64,000 bases of DNA from Erigeron canadensis (taxonomy: Eukaryota; Streptophyta; Magnoliopsida; Asterales; Asteraceae): the NCBI RefSeq assembly GCF_010389155.1, contig NC_057768.1, forward strand, positions 11,282,501-11,346,500, in the 5' to 3' direction. Below, piece by piece: positions 59,805 through 64,000 of this stretch. The position numbers and the translations under genes are program-made. The notes beneath the pieces were generated by a model, which did no database searches, had not been told where the DNA came from, and was given only the letters and a program-made list of their open reading frames with translations. Positions within the stretch are counted from its first letter, which is position 1. Each line of letters opens with the position of its first letter.

Positions 59805-61694
59805 CCTTGTTAGTTATTCACGAATTTCAGAGCTAAGGTTAATTGTTCCTTCGTGTGTTCTCCTACACGAACCACAAGCCTTGTGCATCTCCTTGGGTTG
59901 ATTAATTACTTATTAATTAACAAAAGGCAATAGCAATCTAGTTATCTCAAGAGGATTCCGCACTCTTGACATAACGAATCGCGTCTTATTACGATCCATG
60001 CAACAATAGGGCACCTTACAAGTACTTATCGTGTTAATGAGTTGAACGTGTCTTTAAATAATGAACTTAGCTTTAAGAACTCGATTTAGTTGTTCATAGA
60101 ATTCGTACTTTAATAGTCAAGATAGAACATGTCTTCGTATACTCAATTAGGGTTTGCACAATATTCGTTGTTCTAGATCATTTTAGGAACTAGCTTCAAT
60201 GTTAAAACATAGCCTTGAATGTGATTAATCATATGATAATGAAGTTAAGAAGTGATTTTGGTGATTAGGTACATGATTAGATTGTTTTAAGTGTGATAAG
60301 TTGTAAGTGCTAGGTTGTTTTAGAGTTTCGAAGTCGTCCTAGGGTTTGTAGTGACCAAGACCGTTCTAGGGTTTAAGGAAAGACAAGATCGTCTTAGGTG
60401 TTTGGCTCAAGATCGTCCTGGATGGTTGGCTCAAGATCGTTTCAGATGTTTGGCTCAAGATCGTTTTAACTTACAAATGGTTCAAGATCGTTTTAGCTTA
60501 CAAGTGTTTCAAGATCGTTTCATATGTTCTATAAGTCCAAGGTCGTCTTAAGTTTCTAAGACACGAGATCGTCCTAGTGTTCACTTAGCCAAGATCGTTC
60601 CATTGATCATCACAAGAGCAAAAGTACAAGATCAAGTTCTAGTTTAAGAACAAGTTATTTGAGCAAAACCGATCGAAAGGATCAGTTACCCAGTAAACTT
60701 ATCAGCAATAACACAACACCACACAAGATCAAACGAACAAACTCAAGGTGCCAAAGTGGGCTGCCTAAGACGATCTTGAGACCAAGATCATCCCATTTAG
60801 GATCGTCCTAGCTTCCAAACGGGCTGAACAAGAACAAATTCACAATACGAAGATCTAGATCGATTTCAGGACTTGTTTAGAACACGGAACTAGTACATAT
60901 ATGCACAAAAACAATAACCATTAACACTTTTAACGATTTCAAGACCATCTATAACATGAACAAGGCGTGGCACATCAAGAACAAGTTTTCCTTCATTTTC
61001 AAAAATGGGTTTTGTAAATTAAAGCATATTATGACTCAAATTTGTTCATAAAAATGTTACTAAACACATTTATACACAAACCCATTAACTATTAACACGA
61101 TTTTTATTTAAAAATTGGACCAAATCATCAAGAACATAAACTTTAAAAAGTACATTTTTAATTTGATCAAAAACCCATAAATTGTTGTTGTTACCTGAGA
61201 TTTGACTCCAAAAATGTATTTTGGTTATCACAAGGATGCTAAAAGTACAAACGATTTTGGCTTAAGAACCCAAAATCAAAAGATGATTTTAGTGTGTATT
61301 TATGGTGGCTGCACTATGTGTTTTAGAGAGAGAGAGAAGAAAGATGGAGAAGAGAATGAATAGTGGTTTCTCTCTCAAGGGTTTCCATTCCTTTTCTTTT
61401 TATACCTTTCTCATAATTAATGAACTCTATAAATGCAAGGACCATTTGCGAACATTTTGAACTAGAACTTTTATGAACACAAACGTTTATGAAGCAGACT
61501 TTAATATTTCATTGAACTTAATCATGAACTCGTCCAATAAATCAAGACTTAAGATCAACTTGACTTTCATATAAGCACATATTTTAAGTCTAAAGCACGT
61601 CAAGAACTTAGATAAATTCAACTTTTTAATCGTTCTAATGGCGACAGTACGATTCTAGAAAATTATTTAAAACATTTCTAAGACGGTTGTTACA
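59805..61694 (-). repeat. 5' LTR of gypsy G, 5' part
   Basis: Matches 38735-40625 (1,890 against 1,891 bases). On the minus strand: TGTAACAACCG start, TATAAAAA near 61400, AAGATCGT repeats at 60355-60800. Confidence 0.88.
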
Positions 61695-61699
61695 CTACT

Positions 61700-62709
61700 C
61701 AAACACTTTTGTTCCCAAATTCAGTAGGAATGGTGATGAATTTGGCACGTGGAAAGCTAGGATGTTATTACATGTTACTGGTATTGAGAGGAATATGCTT
61801 AAAATTTTAAATGAAGGACCCTATATTCCTAAAAGTCCTCTCAATCCACTTCTTGATCCAACTGGAGCAAGATCTGGGAGGGAAAAGAGAGCGGAACACT
61901 GGTCTGAAGAGGAAAAGGGACTGGTCAATATTGACACTACCTTAAAAGTCATGATCCTCGGGGCCGTTCCTGAAGCTCTTATTCCCACACTAGTGCTTTA
62001 TCCCAGTGCCAAAAGCATGTGGGATGAACTAGTGAACCAGTATGAAGGTGGTGATGATACTATTGTTACCAGGAAAGTGGCTTTGAATAAGAAGTACGGG
62101 TCATTTTTTGCCCTACCCAACGAATCATTAACTGGTACCTACACCAGATTTATGTCTATCATTAACCAATTGAGAGGGCTTGGGGTAGAAAAAGACAAAA
62201 ACATACTTCTTGAAAAATTTTGTGATATTCTTCCTTCAAAATGGTCTCATATGATCGTGGTCTTGAGACAAGGTAAAACCTTGCATTCCCATACTCTGTC
62301 ATCTTTGTATGGAGCCTTCAGATTCACTGAAGAGAATCAAGCCCAGAGAATTGAGGCAGAAAAAGATGCTATTAATCATGCTTCCAGTAGTCCCCCTGTG
62401 GTTAGTCATACTAAACCACCATGTGCAGCATTAATGTCTTCCGAGAATGTATTTTCGATGAAAAATATGATGTCTGAATTAATGGACTCTGGAGTCATGA
62501 ATAATATCTCTCCAGATTATGATGAAACTGATAGTGATAATCTGATGGCTATGATAGCTAAAACGTTTAACCGTTTCAAAGCCAGAGCTAGCAGACCCAC
62601 TGGACACACTGCACCCAGTTCTTCCACTGAAAAGACCAATTTGACATGCTTTAAGTGTGGCAGAAAAGGTCATTTCATGAAAGAGTGCAAGTCCAATCAG
62701 TTTGTCTGA
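61700..62709 (+). pseudogene. Copia E gag, main part
   Basis: Continues codon 50 onward after gypsy G. Copia-type gag: SNTFVPKFSRNGDEFGTWKA, EALIPTLVLYPSAKSMWDEL, ALNKKYGSFFALPNESLTGT. One CCHC knuckle, CFKCGRKGHFMKEC, lies at about 62649-62690. With the first 49 codons this is 385 codons to TGA at 62707-62709. The frame stays open after the TGA (QSGPSTSYNKPDDSYRLKYK) to 62828, so the TGA is probably a lesion. Confidence 0.9.
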
Positions 62710-62828
62710 CAATCTGGTCCATCAACTTCTTATAACAAGCCTGATGATAGCTACAGATTAAAATACAAAAAGCTTAAGGCTCAAATTGCTCTCATGTCTG
62801 CAGAGAAAGATAATAATAAATGCATGGT

Positions 62829-63257
62829 TGTAAAACTTCAAAAGATTCGTGTTTTGATGTGGAAGTTAGATGTTCAACAATGGTGGTTAGTGTGTGTAAG
62901 TGTGTGTTCTTGAGAGAGAAAGATATGTGTGTGAAATGATCTGATTACATTCAATCTGTACAATGTGTGGGAAATGAGTTATCAGGTTACAAGGAAGAAA
63001 GGTTTGAGGGGTATTTATACTCTAAGGAAACTTACAAAAGCTCCCCCTCAACCTTACAATAAGTACATATACATACATTGTTTTCAACTACAACTAAGCG
63101 CTATTTATATTTCTAACATTCTCCCCTTAGTGCTTGGTTGTGAGCTTGGTTGTCTATCATCTCTTCCTTTGATGCCTTCTCCTCATACTTGCTCTCCTTT
63201 GCTTGTTCTTTCTTTTCTTATAACTTTGAGCAGTAGTTGATGTTGTAGGCTTGTCAA
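62829..63257 (-). mobile_element. Fragment of a D-type element in copia E
   Basis: 429 bases matching D from its left end: LTR (62829 to about 63119), polypurine tract (TTCTCCCCTTA) and about 130 bases of the aORF 3' end, equivalent to D 17523-17952. It carries the LTR block that D's 5' LTR lacks. No second LTR and no target duplication are visible. Confidence 0.8.
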
Positions 63258-63516
63258 GTTCAAAGTTGTAATGCAAGAATTAACAATTTTGAGGGTACTT
63301 CATCTGGCCCTAAACAAAATACTAAACCTTTTTCCTAGAAAGAAAAATCAAGCACACCTGTTGACAAGAAAAAGAAAAAGGTTTCAAAACTGTCAGTTCC
63401 AGTGGTGTTTATTGAGAAACCCACTATTTTTGAAAGTGAAATCAACCAGATACCAGCTGGGATCCATCCTTGTGGATCCAGAGAACCCATCAGTCGATGG
63501 GTTCGCAAACCTTTAA
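63258..63516 (+). pseudogene. Copia E gag C-terminal region
   Basis: A frame with one TAG near 63340: FEGTSSGPKQNTKPF, KKKKKVSKLSVPVVFIEKP, then ISRWVRKPLN and stops. A basic linker between the zinc knuckle and protease is usual in this group. The end of this frame and the start of pol overlap in different frames. Confidence 0.6.
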
Positions 63517-63519
63517 ACT

Positions 63520-64000
63520 AATAATCTGGTGGATGTGCAGGGCGATCGAAAGAAATATATTTGGTATCTTGACAGCGCTGCTGGCAGGACAATGACCGGA
63601 TGTAAGACCCTGCTGGAGGAGTTTGAAGTTTCAGACGGACCCTCCATTACTTTTGGAAATGATGGTTCTGGAAAGACTGAGGGATACGGTGTTCTGAATA
63701 ATGGTCAAATCAAATTTAGACGAGTGGCTTATGTAAATGGGTTGAAATATAACCTCATAAGTGTGAGCCAGTTGTGTGATGATGGCTACCATGTGCTATT
63801 TAACATCTCTCAAGGCATCGTATTTAATAAGGATTGGAAGGTAGTACTCATTTCTCCCAGAAAAAGGAATGTGTACGTGATGGATATGGAAAGCTCTCCT
63901 TCAGAGCAGTGTTTCTATACCAAGGCTGATGAAGACACAAACTGGCTATGGCATGAAAGGTTATCCCATTTAAATTTCAAAATATCAACAAGTTGTCCAG
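63520..64000 (+). pseudogene. Copia E pol start: protease and pre-integrase region, cut by window edge
   Basis: From about 63520 a new frame gives DRKKYIWYLDSAAGRTMTG. The expected site is DSGCSRHMTG, so the active-site DSG reads DSA and the flanking residues differ. GPSITFGNDGSGKTEGYGVL and NLISVSQLCDDGYHVLF follow, then LWHERLSHLNF, the start of the integrase finger. After that a one-base shift or deletion is visible before the window ends. Confidence 0.8.

Larger units (their letters stand above)
38087..61694 (-). mobile_element. Gypsy G: Tekay/Del-like chromovirus with copia H inside its 5' LTR
   Basis: It is flanked by CTACT. In its own sense: 5' LTR (61694-59805 and 47145-46498, split by H), PBS (46494-46483), leader, gag (45583-44221), pol (44154-40867), polypurine-like GGGAGAA and 3' LTR (40625-38087). 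Gag, pol and chromodomain-like tail resemble gypsy F. Without the insert, both LTRs are about 2,538 bp. Confidence 0.9.
36904..64000 (+). mobile_element. Copia E: SIRE-like element, 5' part, split by gypsy G and a D-type fragment
   Basis: 5' LTR 36904-37886, PBS 37889-37900, gag from ATG 37939. Gypsy G interrupts gag after 38086 and gag resumes at 61700. A 429-bp D-type fragment (62829-63257) splits the gag-pol region further. Protease and the pre-integrase region run off the right edge. The LTR family is that of copia A. Confidence 0.9.

Overview
The window looks like nuclear DNA of a flowering plant. It is AT-rich and consists of LTR retrotransposons inserted into one another. Every primer-binding site I could read matches the 3' end of plant initiator tRNA-Met (TGGTATCAGAGC), and the gypsy elements look like Tekay/Del-type chromoviruses. 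The mixture of SIRE-like copia elements carrying an additional ORF (aORF) after pol with gypsy LTRs ending TGTAACACCCCG recalls Asteraceae genomes, but that placement is from general resemblance, not a search. I see no host gene, tRNA, rRNA or CRISPR array.

Layout, oldest to youngest by nesting. Copia C (+, only its aORF and 3' LTR in the window; 15798-25800 and 36746-36903) is the base layer. It was hit by copia A (+, 1-15797, entering from the left), by element D (-, 17523-24848, target duplication GCAGA), by gypsy F (-, 25801-36745, ATACC) and by copia E (+, 36904 to beyond the right edge). Copia A contains copia B (-, 3046-13799, TCTGG), and B contains a 2.9-kb solo gypsy LTR (+, 7794-10693, CCATA). 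Copia E contains gypsy G (-, 38087-61694, CTACT) and a 429-bp piece of a D-type element (62829-63257). The right LTR of G contains copia H (+, about 47146-59804). Two branches are four layers deep. Five nested insertions are proven by exact 5-bp target duplications and TG...CA ends.

How the parts would have worked. B, E, F, G and H carry gag and/or protease, integrase, reverse transcriptase and RNase H remnants, all broken by stop codons, frameshifts, deletions or insertions. A, C, D and H carry aORF proteins with a common N-terminal layout (an FW or MW motif, then a hydrophobic block). In H the aORF sits behind what looks like its own promoter and a leader intron ending 2 nt before the ATG. 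D is the most unusual element. It has LTRs, PBS, polypurine tract and target duplication, but its only recognisable coding content is a roughly 1,585-codon aORF reading frame, with no gag or pol. Its leader holds 12 copies of an imperfect hairpin built on GACGATCTT/AAGATCGTC. The same motif recurs in the LTRs of the unrelated gypsy G. Gypsy F has a leader ORF upstream of gag for a proline-rich protein with a C-terminal membrane-spanning stretch.
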